NCBI GenBank assembly: GCA_045660225.1
Contig: JAZRDK010000077.1
Coordinates: 1 to 64,000, forward strand
Length of the DNA: 64,000 nucleotides
DNA from: Scatosoma sp045660225
Lineage (GTDB): Bacteria > Bacillota > Clostridia > Christensenellales > Borkfalkiaceae
Reading direction: 5' to 3'
Position 1 is the stretch's first letter; every line of letters starts with the position of its first letter. The notes under the pieces are model-generated. The model was given only the letters and a program-made list of their open reading frames with translations, did no database searches and had not been told where the DNA came from. The position numbers and the translations under genes were made by a program. Of the stretch, positions 1 through 9,590 are shown one piece after another.

Positions 1-737
1 AACTTTTTATGTTCTTTGAACATAACGTCGTACGTTTCCTTGTCGGTGTGGTAATAATCCCAAAACACAAGCGAAACGTTGTCGGGGATTTTGTTTTTGT
101 TGTCTTCCGAAACGACAATCGATTTGCCGTTTTCGATGTAATAATCGCCACCGCTTGCAAGGCGGAAGAACATATCGCTCCACATATGGCAATGGAAACC
201 GTATTTTTTCGCAATTTCCGCCACGCGAGAAAGGTGTTTCAACACCAAATCAGTACGGTTTTGATACCCGTGCAAATTCAAATATTTCCCAAGCCCAACG
301 TTGTGCGCTTCGTCCATGCCGATATTCACGTGACGGGACGTAAAGTTTGTCGCCAGGCTTTTGAAAATATTTTCAATAAACGCGTACGTTTTTTCGTCGT
401 CGATCAACAAAATGTCGTCGCAATCAATGATTTCTTGATAATGCGGAATACGGCTGGTTGCCGAGAAATGCGCCAGAGTCTGGATACAGGGAATCAGCTC
501 CATACCCTTCGACTTTGCATACGCGTCGATTTCTTTGATTTCCTCTGCCGTATACCCACCGCGGAAATAACCAAAGTACGGCTCTCCTTCAATTTTGTAC
601 GTGTCTTCCGCGTACAATTCAAGGCAGTTATACCCCATCGCGGACAAATAATCGATGTATTTTTTCAGCTGTGAAACTTTAATGACGGCGTTTCTAGAAA
701 CGTCAATCATTACCCCAAAGCGCTCGAACGTGGACAT
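1..737 (-). CDS. GH20-type beta-N-acetylhexosaminidase, 3' end cut by window edge
   Basis: About 245 codons are visible from an ATG at 737 that follows AAAGGAGATTTGT. The protein opens directly into a TIM-barrel-like domain (MSTFERFGVMIDVSR). Around residue 140 it has HVNIGMDEAHNVG, which matches the Asp-Glu catalytic pair of family GH20 enzymes; these remove terminal GlcNAc or GalNAc by substrate-assisted catalysis. There is no signal peptide and no N-terminal GH20b domain, so a cytoplasmic enzyme acting on imported oligosaccharides is likely. It has its own promoter (793-821). The C-terminus lies outside the window, so total length and extra domains are unknown. The family call is firm for the catalytic motif; substrate is inferred. 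Confidence 0.82.
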   Translation of the reverse strand, partial: MSTFERFGVMIDVSRNAVIKVSQLKKYIDYLSAMGYNCLELYAEDTYKIEGEPYFGYFRGGYTAEEIKEIDAYAKSKGMELIPCIQTLAHFSATSRIPHYQEIIDCDDILLIDDEKTYAFIENIFKSLATNFTSRHVNIGMDEAHNVGLGKYLNLHGYQNRTDLVLKHLSRVAEIAKKYGFHCHMWSDMFFRLASGGDYYIENGKSIVVSEDNKNKIPDNVSLVFWDYYHTDKETYDVMFKEHKK

Positions 738-792
738 ACAAATCTCCTTTTAGCGATTTTATCGTGCGAAAATGTTTATCTGTGCACGATTT

Positions 793-821
793 ATTCTATC
801 ATATTTCCCCATTTTTGTCAA
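793..821 (-). promoter_or_regulatory. Sigma-A-type promoter of the GH20 gene
   Basis: On the minus strand TTGACA (821-816), a 17-nt spacer and TAGAAT (798-793). The ~50-nt leader carries an ATCGTGC...GCACGAT inverted repeat (761-790). A 13-mer, TGCACGATTTATT (783-795), overlaps the -10 box and recurs upstream of the giant surface-protein gene at 29986. Confidence 0.7.
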
Positions 822-875
822 CACTTGGGCGTATTTTGCGCAAAAGATTTTCTTTTCTGGAAAAAACGCAAAGAA

Positions 876-901
876 GACGGCAGAGCCGAAACTCTGCCGT
901 C
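876..901. terminator. Bidirectional hairpin after the lipoprotein gene
   Basis: GACGGCAGAG-CCGAAA-CTCTGCCGTC, a 10-bp stem. The T-run is better on the plus side, but the position just past the stop of the minus-strand gene at 945 makes it that gene's terminator. Confidence 0.7.
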
Positions 902-944
902 CTTTTTTTGTTTTTACAATCTTCAAAGATTGTGCTTACACGGA

Positions 945-3900
945 TTAAGCAAGCTGGAACAATGCTACGAGCGAGTCGTACGTTGCCTTAAGCGTTGCGT
1001 CCGTTTCGTAAGCCGTTTCAAACGCCGATTTGTCTTCGAAAAGCTTCGTGTTGCCAAGCTCCGTTGCCGAAACCACGCTGTTTGCAGGGTCTTTTTCAAA
1101 GACTACGGGGAAGTTCTTCGAGTTGCCTACTGCGTAGACGTTCGTCATCGTACCCGTGTAATCCGTAGCACCTTGCCATCCGTTCTGATATTTGTTGAGC
1201 GAACCGATTACGCCTGCCACTCTATCGCCTGCGGTAGAGCCCTGATAAGCGCCGATCAAGTCAATGAAGCAGTTCTTCAACGTGATGGCACAGACGTGGT
1301 TACTTCCTGCCGCTTGATGGAAGAACGTACCAATGCCTTCCGTAGCTTTCGAAGTATCAGCAAGATTGCTCGTCGGTGCAACAAACTGCTCGTACTTGAC
1401 GTATACGTTTTCAACCGTACCCGTACCACCGAGCGTTACTAACGCGCCAGCCGCAGTAAGACGTGCGTTGATAAACGCCAAGTTCTTAATCGTACCGCCT
1501 TTCAACACACCGATAAATGCGTGTACGTTGCTGTCTACCCAACCGGACATCGCCATACCGATAATCTTCTTGCCGTTGCCGTCGAATACACCTTCGAAAC
1601 CGCCTGCCGAATAGCCCCAACTAAGCGCTGCGCCCGTGGAGTTACCCTTTACCGACGTGCCTACTGCAATGAACGACTTCCAGGTGTCGTTGTTGTATTC
1701 GATATTGTCGCCGAGCATGAAGTAACCGCCCCACATCTTATCGTTGTCGCTTCTAACCGCTTTTGCGATGTAGCCGAAGTTATTCAAGTCCGTCTTGTTC
1801 ATGATAACTTTCGTCGCAAGGATTACGCTAATTTCATAAACGCCCTTGTCCGTGAATACCGTCAACTTCTTTTCGCCGTAGTTGGTCAAACCAAATTGCG
1901 ATTTATCCATAAGGACGTTGGTGCCTTCTACCGTGTAGTTTACGGCACTGCCGTTCATCAAAACGTTTTCAACTTTGCCTTCAACCTTCGATACGTCAAG
2001 CGTTACGTTGCCTTCGCTAAGCGAAACCGCCTTCGTCGTATCGTCTACTTGCACGTCAAGGTTAAGCGTTTGTACGCCTGCAATCTTCGTTGCGTTGATA
2101 AGATTTGCCGAATACTGAATCGAAACGGGAAGTGCGTTGACCGCAGCCTGCGCCGTTGCGTTGTTTGCAAGGCTTGCCTTGAACGTCGCCATATCTGCGT
2201 ACCAACTACGCTTTTCCGTCTTCTTTTCTACTTCGGACGCCTTGATTGCAACGTTATCATCAATGGCGTAGATAATACCTTTTGCCGACGTTGCCCAAGT
2301 ACCCGTTTCAGGTACGCCGATAAGATAAACGCCTTCAAACTTCGCGTTTGCAGACAAACCGAGAAGACTAGGGCCGTCCGTATCGTCGTGCCAGGATTTA
2401 CCGCTCTTTGTAGCGTCGGCTTCCGTGTTGATTTTTGCACTGTCTGCAACGTCGATGATAACGTTTCTAAGTGTACCCGTTGCCGACCAACTGTTGTTGA
2501 CAATCGTCGTGTTAGGAGTACACCAGCCGTCGGTGAACCAAGCGCCGCTGCCACCAAAACCGCCGTACTTAGTGCTAAAGTAACCGCCGATGGAGTACAT
2601 ATGTACGTATACGTTTTCAACCAAGCCGTTGACTTGTTCAGAAATTACGGATGCACCGCTGGTTACAACTGCGTTGTTGAACGCTACGTTTCTAAGCACA
2701 CCGTTTGCGCCGATAACGTCGATAAACGCCGTAGACGTCATTACAAGACCTTCAATTGCATAACCGCAACCGTCGAAGATACCTACGAAACCTTCCGAGT
2801 AGGACGCGTCGGTATCGCCAGCCTTTCTATCCATGTCGTAGGTCCAAAGGGGAAGGTCTTTACTACCTCTATCGATATCAGCCGTCGTGTTAAATACGAT
2901 GTTTGCGCCAAGTTTGAAGTAACCGCCCCAAGCCTTGCCAGTGTAAGCGCCATCCGCAGGACGGTCTTCTTCGATTGCATCGGCAAGCGCAAGGAAACCC
3001 TTCAATTCTTCAGCCGTCGTAATCACTTTCGTGACAAGGTCCATATAAACTTTTACTTCGAGCTTAACGCCTTTATACTCGAAGATATAGGAAAGGTAAA
3101 CTCTGCCGTATGCGTTGCCGAAAAGACTTGCGCTTACGTTGAACTCGTCATCAAGGACGTAGTCCAAAACCGACTCGCCGTTGTAAAGAACGTCCATAAG
3201 GTCGGCGGAAATCGAACCGTCAAGGTATTTTTCGTCGATAATTTCGAGAAGGGAGAACGTAGCCGTTGTTTCGTCGCCAGCTTCTTCGATGTCAAGATTG
3301 ATTTCCGTAATCTTTTCGTTGGTTACGTCAAACGTTTCGAAAACGTGACCGCAAGCACAAGCTTTTACTGCAAAACCTGCGTATTCGCCTTCGCCTTCCG
3401 TCCACTCTACTTCGTCTACCGTCAACGCGTGGTTGTCCGCGTCTTTTTCGCCGTATGCGCCACCGCAAACCGTACAAATCGCTTGGTTAGCGCAATCTGC
3501 TTCACCGCCGTAGCAGTTTTCAAATTCCTTCGTAGCAAAACAACACGTGTATTGAACGTGGTGCGTACCGTCGAACTGAGGCAAATAGCTAAGTTCCGTT
3601 TTGGTGTGGTTGTCAGCGTCTTTTTCGCCGTAGAACGTTTCACAAACTTCGCAAATTGCGGGTGCAGTACAAGTTGCTTCACCACCGTCACAATTTACTA
3701 CTTCTTTTACTGCATTACAGCAATCGTAAACGATGCTATGCGTGCCGTCTTCGTTTGCGTCGACGTGCGTAGCTTCGCCTTGGTGATTGTCTGCGTTCAA
3801 TTCGCCGTAAGCTTCTTGGCAGAATTCACAAACTGCCTTAGCGCAACAATCTGCTTCGCCACCCGTACAAGCTACGCTTTCCATCGTGGTTTCACAGCAT

Positions 3901-5786
3901 GCGTAGGATACCTTGTGCGTACCGTCGCCGTTGGAAGTGTACGTTGCGTCTTGTGCGTGTACGTCAGGGTTCAAGCCCATTTCCCAGCAAACACATTCGC
4001 CAGGGGTGGAGCAAGTAGCGCCTACGTAGTCGCAAGCTACGTTTTCTTCTTTTACCGTTTCACAGCAGTAGTGAAGGACGTTGTGCGTACCGTTGTAGTT
4101 CGCTATGTAATATACGTCTTCGCTTACGTGGTTGTTTGCGTCTACTTCCGAGCCGTCGATTGCTTCTTCACATACCGTACAAAGTTGACCTTTACAGGTT
4201 TTTTCGCCAGGCGTACAAGCGACACCGTCTTCAAGTACCGTATAGCAACACAACGCCATCGAATAGTGCGTACCGTCGTAGTTGGAATAATATGCTACTT
4301 CTTCGCTTTCGTGGTTGTTTTCATCGTAATATTCGCCGTGACATGCTTCGCAAATACCAGCCGTTTGGCAGGTAGGAGCAGCTTCGCCGTCTGCAACTGC
4401 ACAAGCAACCGCTTCGCCTACTGCTTTACCGCAACAATCGTAAACTTCGGTGTGCGTACCGTCGTAGTTGCAAGACACAACGGTGTCTGCGCCTTCGTGC
4501 GTACATACTTCAATCGTTACGATGCCCGTTACGTTGCCCTGCATGTCGGGTTCTGCCGTTTCAACAGGAAGAAGCGCGAATACAGCAATACCGTCTTCGT
4601 CCGTCGTGAAACCAGAGATAACCGCCGGGGTAGGCGTGTATTCGTTCCACCAAGCGTCGAATTCTACGCCGTGCGCTTCGAAAAGTTCACTCGAAATCTT
4701 ATACGACTTGTTTGCTTCGCCTTGGAATTTTACGATTGCACCGCTGTAGACGCTTGCCTTAACGGTGTTTTCGCCAATGCCAAGCATCTTTTCAGCAACG
4801 TTCAAAACAAACGTGATTTCTTCTTCGCCTGCGTTTACAACCGTTACCATCGTGTTCGCGCCCATCATGTGGTTTTGCGTAAGTTCAAGCGCGTCGCCCG
4901 ATTCGATTGCCGTGCCGTTTACAGAAACAGCTACGCCCGTTGCCTGCCAAGAGAATACGTACGTTGCAGGGGCGATGATACCGCTGATTTCCGCCGTTCT
5001 ACCTGCGGGAATTACAACTTCTACCGAGCCTACCGTAAGCCCTGCCGTTACGGGTGCAACGTATTCGCCAATTTCAATAACCGCCTCTGTAACGCTTGCC
5101 GCAGGCGTCCAAATCTTGAACGTGTACGTGCCTGCTTCTTCTGCCGTAAAGACGTAATTAGAGCTTGCTATATTTGCAATCTGCGTATCCGTTTCCGTAT
5201 CCCAAAGCAATACCATGTACGAGCTTTGGTCGAAACTAAACTTATAATCGCCTGCTTCGTCTACTCTAAATTCGATAAACGCCGTGCTGTTAACAAGCTC
5301 TACCGTATTTTCACCAACGATAAGCCCGTCGTAATCGTCAACGGGAGGCGTTACGCTGGATTCAGGTTCTTCACTCGAAGTAGGGTCTTCGCTCGAAGTA
5401 GGGTCTTCGCTCGAAGTGGGTTCTTCGCTCGAAGTAGGCTCTTCGCTCGAAGTGGGTTCTTCGCTCGAAGTGGGTTCTTCGCTCGAAGTAGGTTCTTCAC
5501 TCGAAGTAGGGTCTTCGCTCGAAGTGGGTTCTTCGCTCGATGCTTCACTCGACGCTTCACTCGATGCTTCACTCGATGCTTCGCTCGACGCTTCGCTCGA
5601 TGCTTCGCTCGATGCAGGAGCTTCACTCGATGCAGGAGCTTGACTCGATGCAGGAGCAGAACTCGTCGTGCCTACGCTACTTGCTTCCGAGCTGTCTTCG
5701 TTCGTGCCACAAGCCATAGCCGTGCCAAGACCGAAGGTCAACAAGAAAGAAGTGCAAAGGAGAGCAAGCTTCTTAAATTTTGCCAT
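945..5786 (-). CDS. Large repeat lipoprotein with Cys-rich and beta-helix-like blocks
   Basis: 1613 codons; ATG at 5786 chosen because GGAGGT lies 6 nt upstream. Residues 1-26 form a signal with a weak lipobox (TAMAC), so membrane anchoring is likely. Residues ~30-150 are a Ser/Glu/Pro stalk of SSEEPT units. Two beta-sandwich-like regions follow (~150-430), then six Cys-rich units (DGTH...CC...C..C pattern, each ending near DNH). The C-terminal ~740 residues hold two blocks of the WGGYF.LG-to-ENVYV type, resembling GLUG or beta-helix repeats, each preceded by an Ig-like strand set. No catalytic domain is recognised, so an adhesive or glycan-binding surface role is inferred. It is a paralogue of the next gene, and parts are nearly identical at DNA level to the giant gene at 18499. 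Confidence 0.85.
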   Translation of the reverse strand: MAKFKKLALLCTSFLLTFGLGTAMACGTNEDSSEASSVGTTSSAPASSQAPASSEAPASSEASSEASSEASSEASSEASSEASSEEPTSSEDPTSSEEPTSSEEPTSSEEPTSSEEPTSSEEPTSSEDPTSSEDPTSSEEPESSVTPPVDDYDGLIVGENTVELVNSTAFIEFRVDEAGDYKFSFDQSSYMVLLWDTETDTQIANIASSNYVFTAEEAGTYTFKIWTPAASVTEAVIEIGEYVAPVTAGLTVGSVEVVIPAGRTAEISGIIAPATYVFSWQATGVAVSVNGTAIESGDALELTQNHMMGANTMVTVVNAGEEEITFVLNVAEKMLGIGENTVKASVYSGAIVKFQGEANKSYKISSELFEAHGVEFDAWWNEYTPTPAVISGFTTDEDGIAVFALLPVETAEPDMQGNVTGIVTIEVCTHEGADTVVSCNYDGTHTEVYDCCGKAVGEAVACAVADGEAAPTCQTAGICEACHGEYYDENNHESEEVAYYSNYDGTHYSMALCCYTVLEDGVACTPGEKTCKGQLCTVCEEAIDGSEVDANNHVSEDVYYIANYNGTHNVLHYCCETVKEENVACDYVGATCSTPGECVCWEMGLNPDVHAQDATYTSNGDGTHKVSYACCETTMESVACTGGEADCCAKAVCEFCQEAYGELNADNHQGEATHVDANEDGTHSIVYDCCNAVKEVVNCDGGEATCTAPAICEVCETFYGEKDADNHTKTELSYLPQFDGTHHVQYTCCFATKEFENCYGGEADCANQAICTVCGGAYGEKDADNHALTVDEVEWTEGEGEYAGFAVKACACGHVFETFDVTNEKITEINLDIEEAGDETTATFSLLEIIDEKYLDGSISADLMDVLYNGESVLDYVLDDEFNVSASLFGNAYGRVYLSYIFEYKGVKLEVKVYMDLVTKVITTAEELKGFLALADAIEEDRPADGAYTGKAWGGYFKLGANIVFNTTADIDRGSKDLPLWTYDMDRKAGDTDASYSEGFVGIFDGCGYAIEGLVMTSTAFIDVIGANGVLRNVAFNNAVVTSGASVISEQVNGLVENVYVHMYSIGGYFSTKYGGFGGSGAWFTDGWCTPNTTIVNNSWSATGTLRNVIIDVADSAKINTEADATKSGKSWHDDTDGPSLLGLSANAKFEGVYLIGVPETGTWATSAKGIIYAIDDNVAIKASEVEKKTEKRSWYADMATFKASLANNATAQAAVNALPVSIQYSANLINATKIAGVQTLNLDVQVDDTTKAVSLSEGNVTLDVSKVEGKVENVLMNGSAVNYTVEGTNVLMDKSQFGLTNYGEKKLTVFTDKGVYEISVILATKVIMNKTDLNNFGYIAKAVRSDNDKMWGGYFMLGDNIEYNNDTWKSFIAVGTSVKGNSTGAALSWGYSAGGFEGVFDGNGKKIIGMAMSGWVDSNVHAFIGVLKGGTIKNLAFINARLTAAGALVTLGGTGTVENVYVKYEQFVAPTSNLADTSKATEGIGTFFHQAAGSNHVCAITLKNCFIDLIGAYQGSTAGDRVAGVIGSLNKYQNGWQGATDYTGTMTNVYAVGNSKNFPVVFEKDPANSVVSATELGNTKLFEDKSAFETAYETDATLKATYDSLVALFQLA
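1041..1700 (-). repeat. Shared C-terminal block, copy 1
   Basis: This stretch is closely similar in DNA sequence to 6141-6800 and 24361-25010. In places (for example 1515-1670 against 24840-24995) only a few bases differ. It encodes the GGFEGVFDGNGKKIIGM to VYAVGNSKNFPVVF block. Such low divergence over hundreds of bases points to recent duplication or gene conversion. Confidence 0.85.
2275..2960 (-). repeat. Shared FDGCGYAI block, copy 1
   Basis: Closely similar to 7365-8050 and 25560-26240. It encodes the KLGA-to-ENVYV block with EGFVGIFDGCGYAI and ASVISEQVNGLVENVYV. Copy 1 resembles the giant-gene copy more than the adjacent paralogue in several stretches (for example 2315-2400 against 25612-25700). 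Confidence 0.85.
5365..5650 (-). repeat. Tandem Ser-Glu-Pro codon repeats
   Basis: Tandem units of about 18 nt (plus-strand TCGCTCGAAGTGGGTTCT with small changes) grade into 12-nt units (TCGCTCGATGCT type). They encode the SSEEPT and SSEA stalk of the lipoprotein. Units are in multiples of three, so slippage would change stalk length without a frameshift. Confidence 0.85.
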
Positions 5787-5955
5787 AATGATACCTCCAA
5801 AATATAATAATTTTTTCTGTTTTTCAAGCGCAAACGCATACACGGATGCGCCTTATTACCAAAATCATTTCGCCGTAACGACTTTTACGCGCCACTATAT
5901 ATGATAAATCCTATAAAAATCGCGCGCTTTTTCGTCCGTCTATAAAAGCCAAAAA

Positions 5956-6041
5956 CTCCCATTGCCCACCGCGCGTTACTCGCGCGGTGGTGTTCAATGG
6001 AGGTTTCACTTTCGTCGCGGATGAAAGGAGAAACCGCGACG
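5956..6041. other. Two GC-rich hairpins between the paralogous lipoprotein genes
   Basis: The first is CCACCGCGCG-TTACT-CGCGCGGTGG (5966-5990), extended by CCATTG/CAATGG flanks. The second is CGTCGCGG-13 nt-CCGCGACG (6013-6041). Neither has a clear T-run on either strand. They may stop, stabilise or process the message between 6064 and 5786. No good promoter for the 945-5786 gene was found here, so co-transcription from 9632 is possible. Confidence 0.5.
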
Positions 6042-6063
6042 TGATGTTTTTAATTATTTCGCC

Positions 6064-9000
6064 TTACGCGTTAAGACCAAACAACGCAACGAGTGAGTCG
6101 TACGTTGCCTTAAGCGTCGTATCCGTTGCGTAAGCCGCTTCAAATGCCTCTTTGTTTTCGAAAAGCTTCGTGTTGCCAAGTTCGGCTGCGGAAACTACGC
6201 TGTTTGCAGGGTCTGTTTCAAAGACTACGGGGAAGTTCTTCGAGTTGCCTACTGCGTAGACGTTCGTCATCGTACCCGTGTAATCCGCAGCACCTTGCCA
6301 ACCTTGGTTAGCCTGGTATTTGTTGAGCGAACCGATTACGCCTACCACTCTATCGCCTGCGGTACTACCCAAATAAGCAGTCGTCAAGTCAATGAAGCAG
6401 TTCTTCAACGTGATGGCACAGACGTGCTTGTTTCCTGCCGCTTGATGGAAGAACGTACCAATGCCTTCCGTGCTCTGCGTAGTATCAGGAAGATTGCTCA
6501 TCGGTGCTATAAATTGTTCGTACTTAACGTATACGTTTTCAACCGTACCCGTACCACCGAGCGTTACTAACGCGCCCGCCGAAGCAAGACGTGCGTTGAT
6601 AAACGCCAAGTTCTTAATCGTACCACCTTTCAAAACACCGATAAACGCGTGTACGTTGCTGTTTGCCCAACCGGACATCGTCATACCAATAATCTTCTTG
6701 CCGTTGCCGTCGAATACACCTTCGAAACCGCCTGCCGCATAGTCCCATCCAAACGCTGCACCCGTGGAGTTGCCCGCGACGCTAGCACCCACAGCAATGA
6801 ACGATTTCCAGGTGTCGTTGTATTCGATATTGTCGCCGAGCATGAAGTAACCGCCCCACATCTTATCGTTGTCGCTTCTAACCGCTTTTGCGATGTAACC
6901 GAAGTTATTCAAATCCGTCTTGTTCATGATGACTTTCGTCGCAAGGATTACGCTAATTTCATAAACGCCCTTGTCCGTGAATACGGCAATCGTCTTTTCG
7001 CCATAAGACCAACCAAATTGCGATTTAGCCATAACGACGTTGGTGCCTTCTAACGTATAGTTTACGGCACTGCCGTTCATCAAAACTTTTTCAATTTTGC
7101 CTTCTACCTTCGATACGTCAAGCGTTACGTTGCCCGTACCAAGGCTTACCGCCTTCGTCGTATCGTCTACTTGTGCGTCAAGGTTAAGCGTTTGTACGCC
7201 TGCAATCTTCGTTGCGTTGATAAGATTTGCCGAATACTGAATCGAAACGGGAAGTGCGTTGACCGCAGCCTGCGCCGTTGCGTTGTTTTCAAGGTTTGCC
7301 TTGAACGTCGCCATATCTACGTACCAGCCACGATATTCCGTCTTCTTTTCTGCTTCGGACGCCTTCACGTTGTTGATGATACCTGCCGCCGTCGTTGCCC
7401 AAGTACCTTCTTCAGGTACGCCGATAAGATAAACGCCTTCAAACTTCGCGCCTACGGACAAACCGAGAAGACGGGGGCCGCCCGTATTGTCGTGCCAAGT
7501 CTTGCCCTTGTAGGCATTTTCTTGCGTTGTTTCCCTTGCACTATCCGCAACGTTGATAATAACGTTTCTAAGCGTACCCGTTGCCGTCCAGCTGTTGTTG
7601 ACAATCGTCGTATTTGAAGTCGACCAACCAGAATCATACCAAGAACCGTACTGACCAAGACCAACACCGCTGTCGTTAAACCAACCGCCGATCGAGTACA
7701 TATGTACGTAAACGTTTTCTACCAAGCCGTTGACTTGTTCGGAAATTACGGATGCACCGCTGGTTACAACTGCGTTGTTGGACGCTACGTTTCTAAGCAC
7801 GCCGTTTGCACCGATAACGTCGATAAACGCCGTCGCTTTCGTCGCAAGACCGTTGATTGCATAACCACAACCGTCGAAGATACCTACGAAACCTTCCGAG
7901 TAGGACGCGTCGTCATCGCCAGCCTTTCTATCCATATCGTAGTTCCAAACGTAGAGACCGCCGTTGTCGAATTTGTTCGTGGTGTTCAGCGTGATGTCTG
8001 CGCCAAGCTTGAAGTAACCGCCCCAAGCCTTGCCGTTGTAAGCGCCGTCCGCAGGAAGGTCTTCTTCGATTGCATCGGCAACCGGAAGGAATCCCTTCAA
8101 TTCGTCAGCCGTCGTAATCACGTTGGTAATCAAATCAACGTACACTTTAATTTCGTGTTCCGCTTCATCCGCACCGGAAACGATAAGGGACACGTATTGT
8201 CTGCCGTATGCGTTGCCGAAGATGGTTGCAGGAAGGCAGAAATCCGAATCGCTAAACGATTCTAAAACGGATTCGCCGTTGTAAAGAATATCCTTAAGTT
8301 CTTCAACGCCAACCGTACCGTCAAAGTATTTTTCATCAAGGGCTTCCTGGATAAACCATACAGCCGTCGTTTCTGCGCCAACCTGTTCAATACCAAGGTC
8401 GATTTCCGTAACCGTATCGTTGGTTACGTCAAACGTTTCGAAAACGTGACCGCAAGCACAAGCTTTTACGTCAAAGCCTGCGTATTCGCCTTCGCCTGCC
8501 GTCCATTCTGCTTCGTCCGCCGTCAACGCGTGGTTATCAGCGTCCGTATAATCGTTACCGCAAACGGTACAAGGTTTCGCTTCCATACAAGTCGCGTCGC
8601 CCGTACAATCTTCAAGCGCCGTTTCATAACCGCAGTCGCAAACCTGCTTGTGCTGGTTTTCTTCCTGCACGTAAGCATATTCGTGCGCCGTCTTTTCGCC
8701 TTCTTTACCGCAAACGCAAACGTTCCAGTGTTGCGTTTCGTCGTAGTCGGGCGTTACGTAGTCGTGCGCACCGCTTTGCGTTTCGTTACAACCTGCGCAA
8801 AGGAAGGAGTGCGTTTCACCTGCGTCGGTTACTTCGTTTTCACCGGGATAGTGCGCGAGTTTATCGCCGTATGCCGTTTCGCAAACGGTACAAACCGCAG
8901 CCGCCGTACAGGTTGCCGTACCACCTGCGCAATCTTCCGTTTCTACGTCCGCACCGCAACAAGCGTTTTCTTTCGTGTGCGTGCCGTCGCCACCCGAAAC

Positions 9001-9510
9001 GTAGTTGAACGCCGTGGATTCGTGGTTGGTCGCGTCGAATTCGCCGTAGGTCTGTTCGCAAACGGTACAAACCGCCTTCGTTTTACACGTCGCTTCGCCA
9101 CCTTCGTGCCCTTCCGCTTCGCCGTACGCCGTTTGACACTTGTCGCAAACCGCCGCGTTTTCACAATCCGCTTCACCGCCTTCGCAGACGTCGTATTCGT
9201 TCTTAACTACGTTACAGCAAGCGTATTTCGTCGTATGCGTACCATCGCCGTTGGAAACGTAAACGTATTCCCCCGTATGTACGTGCGCAGACGAGTCATC
9301 GCTGGACGCATCGTCGCTGGACGCATCGTCGCTGGACGTAGCGTCGCTAGACGTAGGCACTTCGCTGGACGCGGGCGCTTCGCTGGATGCAGGAGCTTCT
9401 ACGCTAGAGCCGTCGCTAGACGACGAACCATCGCTGAAACATCCTACAAAACAAAATGTTGATAATACAAGCGAGCAAGCAAGTATCAAAAACGTTTTCA
9501 GTTTCTTCAT
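6064..9510 (-). CDS. Large repeat lipoprotein, paralogue of the 945-5786 gene
   Basis: 1148 codons; ATG at 9510 follows GGAGGTATAATT. The signal peptide ends in a good lipobox (FVGC at ~24), then a Ser/Asp stalk (SSDDASSDD). Several Cys-rich units follow (GEATCKTKAVCTVC, GTATCTAAAVCTVC types), with CVCG and CDCG variants. Two C-terminal beta-helix-like blocks end the protein. Compared with its paralogue it lacks the two N-terminal beta-sandwich regions and has fewer typical Cys units. Its promoter is divergent from the AraC gene at 9713, which makes that regulator the obvious candidate controller. Function is unknown; surface display and ligand binding are inferred. Confidence 0.85.
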   Translation of the reverse strand: MKKLKTFLILACSLVLSTFCFVGCFSDGSSSSDGSSVEAPASSEAPASSEVPTSSDATSSDDASSDDASSDDSSAHVHTGEYVYVSNGDGTHTTKYACCNVVKNEYDVCEGGEADCENAAVCDKCQTAYGEAEGHEGGEATCKTKAVCTVCEQTYGEFDATNHESTAFNYVSGGDGTHTKENACCGADVETEDCAGGTATCTAAAVCTVCETAYGDKLAHYPGENEVTDAGETHSFLCAGCNETQSGAHDYVTPDYDETQHWNVCVCGKEGEKTAHEYAYVQEENQHKQVCDCGYETALEDCTGDATCMEAKPCTVCGNDYTDADNHALTADEAEWTAGEGEYAGFDVKACACGHVFETFDVTNDTVTEIDLGIEQVGAETTAVWFIQEALDEKYFDGTVGVEELKDILYNGESVLESFSDSDFCLPATIFGNAYGRQYVSLIVSGADEAEHEIKVYVDLITNVITTADELKGFLPVADAIEEDLPADGAYNGKAWGGYFKLGADITLNTTNKFDNGGLYVWNYDMDRKAGDDDASYSEGFVGIFDGCGYAINGLATKATAFIDVIGANGVLRNVASNNAVVTSGASVISEQVNGLVENVYVHMYSIGGWFNDSGVGLGQYGSWYDSGWSTSNTTIVNNSWTATGTLRNVIINVADSARETTQENAYKGKTWHDNTGGPRLLGLSVGAKFEGVYLIGVPEEGTWATTAAGIINNVKASEAEKKTEYRGWYVDMATFKANLENNATAQAAVNALPVSIQYSANLINATKIAGVQTLNLDAQVDDTTKAVSLGTGNVTLDVSKVEGKIEKVLMNGSAVNYTLEGTNVVMAKSQFGWSYGEKTIAVFTDKGVYEISVILATKVIMNKTDLNNFGYIAKAVRSDNDKMWGGYFMLGDNIEYNDTWKSFIAVGASVAGNSTGAAFGWDYAAGGFEGVFDGNGKKIIGMTMSGWANSNVHAFIGVLKGGTIKNLAFINARLASAGALVTLGGTGTVENVYVKYEQFIAPMSNLPDTTQSTEGIGTFFHQAAGNKHVCAITLKNCFIDLTTAYLGSTAGDRVVGVIGSLNKYQANQGWQGAADYTGTMTNVYAVGNSKNFPVVFETDPANSVVSAAELGNTKLFENKEAFEAAYATDTTLKATYDSLVALFGLNA
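6141..6800 (-). repeat. Shared C-terminal block, copy 2
   Basis: Homologous to 1041-1700 and 24361-25010. It is more diverged than those two are from each other, with scattered substitutions and two missing codons near 6820. Confidence 0.8.
7365..8050 (-). repeat. Shared FDGCGYAI block, copy 2
   Basis: Homologous to 2275-2960 and 25560-26240, with several replaced patches (for example 7630-7690). Confidence 0.8.
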
Positions 9511-9590
9511 AATTATACCTCCGTTTGGTCTTTATCAATAAGGACGTTCTTCGTCTTATCTCCAAAAATAGCCTTTCCCCCACCCTTTCG

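Noticed and set aside
5365..5650. CRISPR-like array
   Set aside because: The tandem units are contiguous, have no spacers and encode an in-frame Ser-Glu-Pro stalk.
1521..5807. A 1428-codon open frame on the plus strand opposite the large lipoprotein
   Set aside because: It is the mirror of a strongly biased gene; its protein is a Phe/Arg/Val-rich low-complexity string with no domain and no ribosome site. Similar plus-strand frames lie opposite 18499-29700 and are rejected for the same reason.
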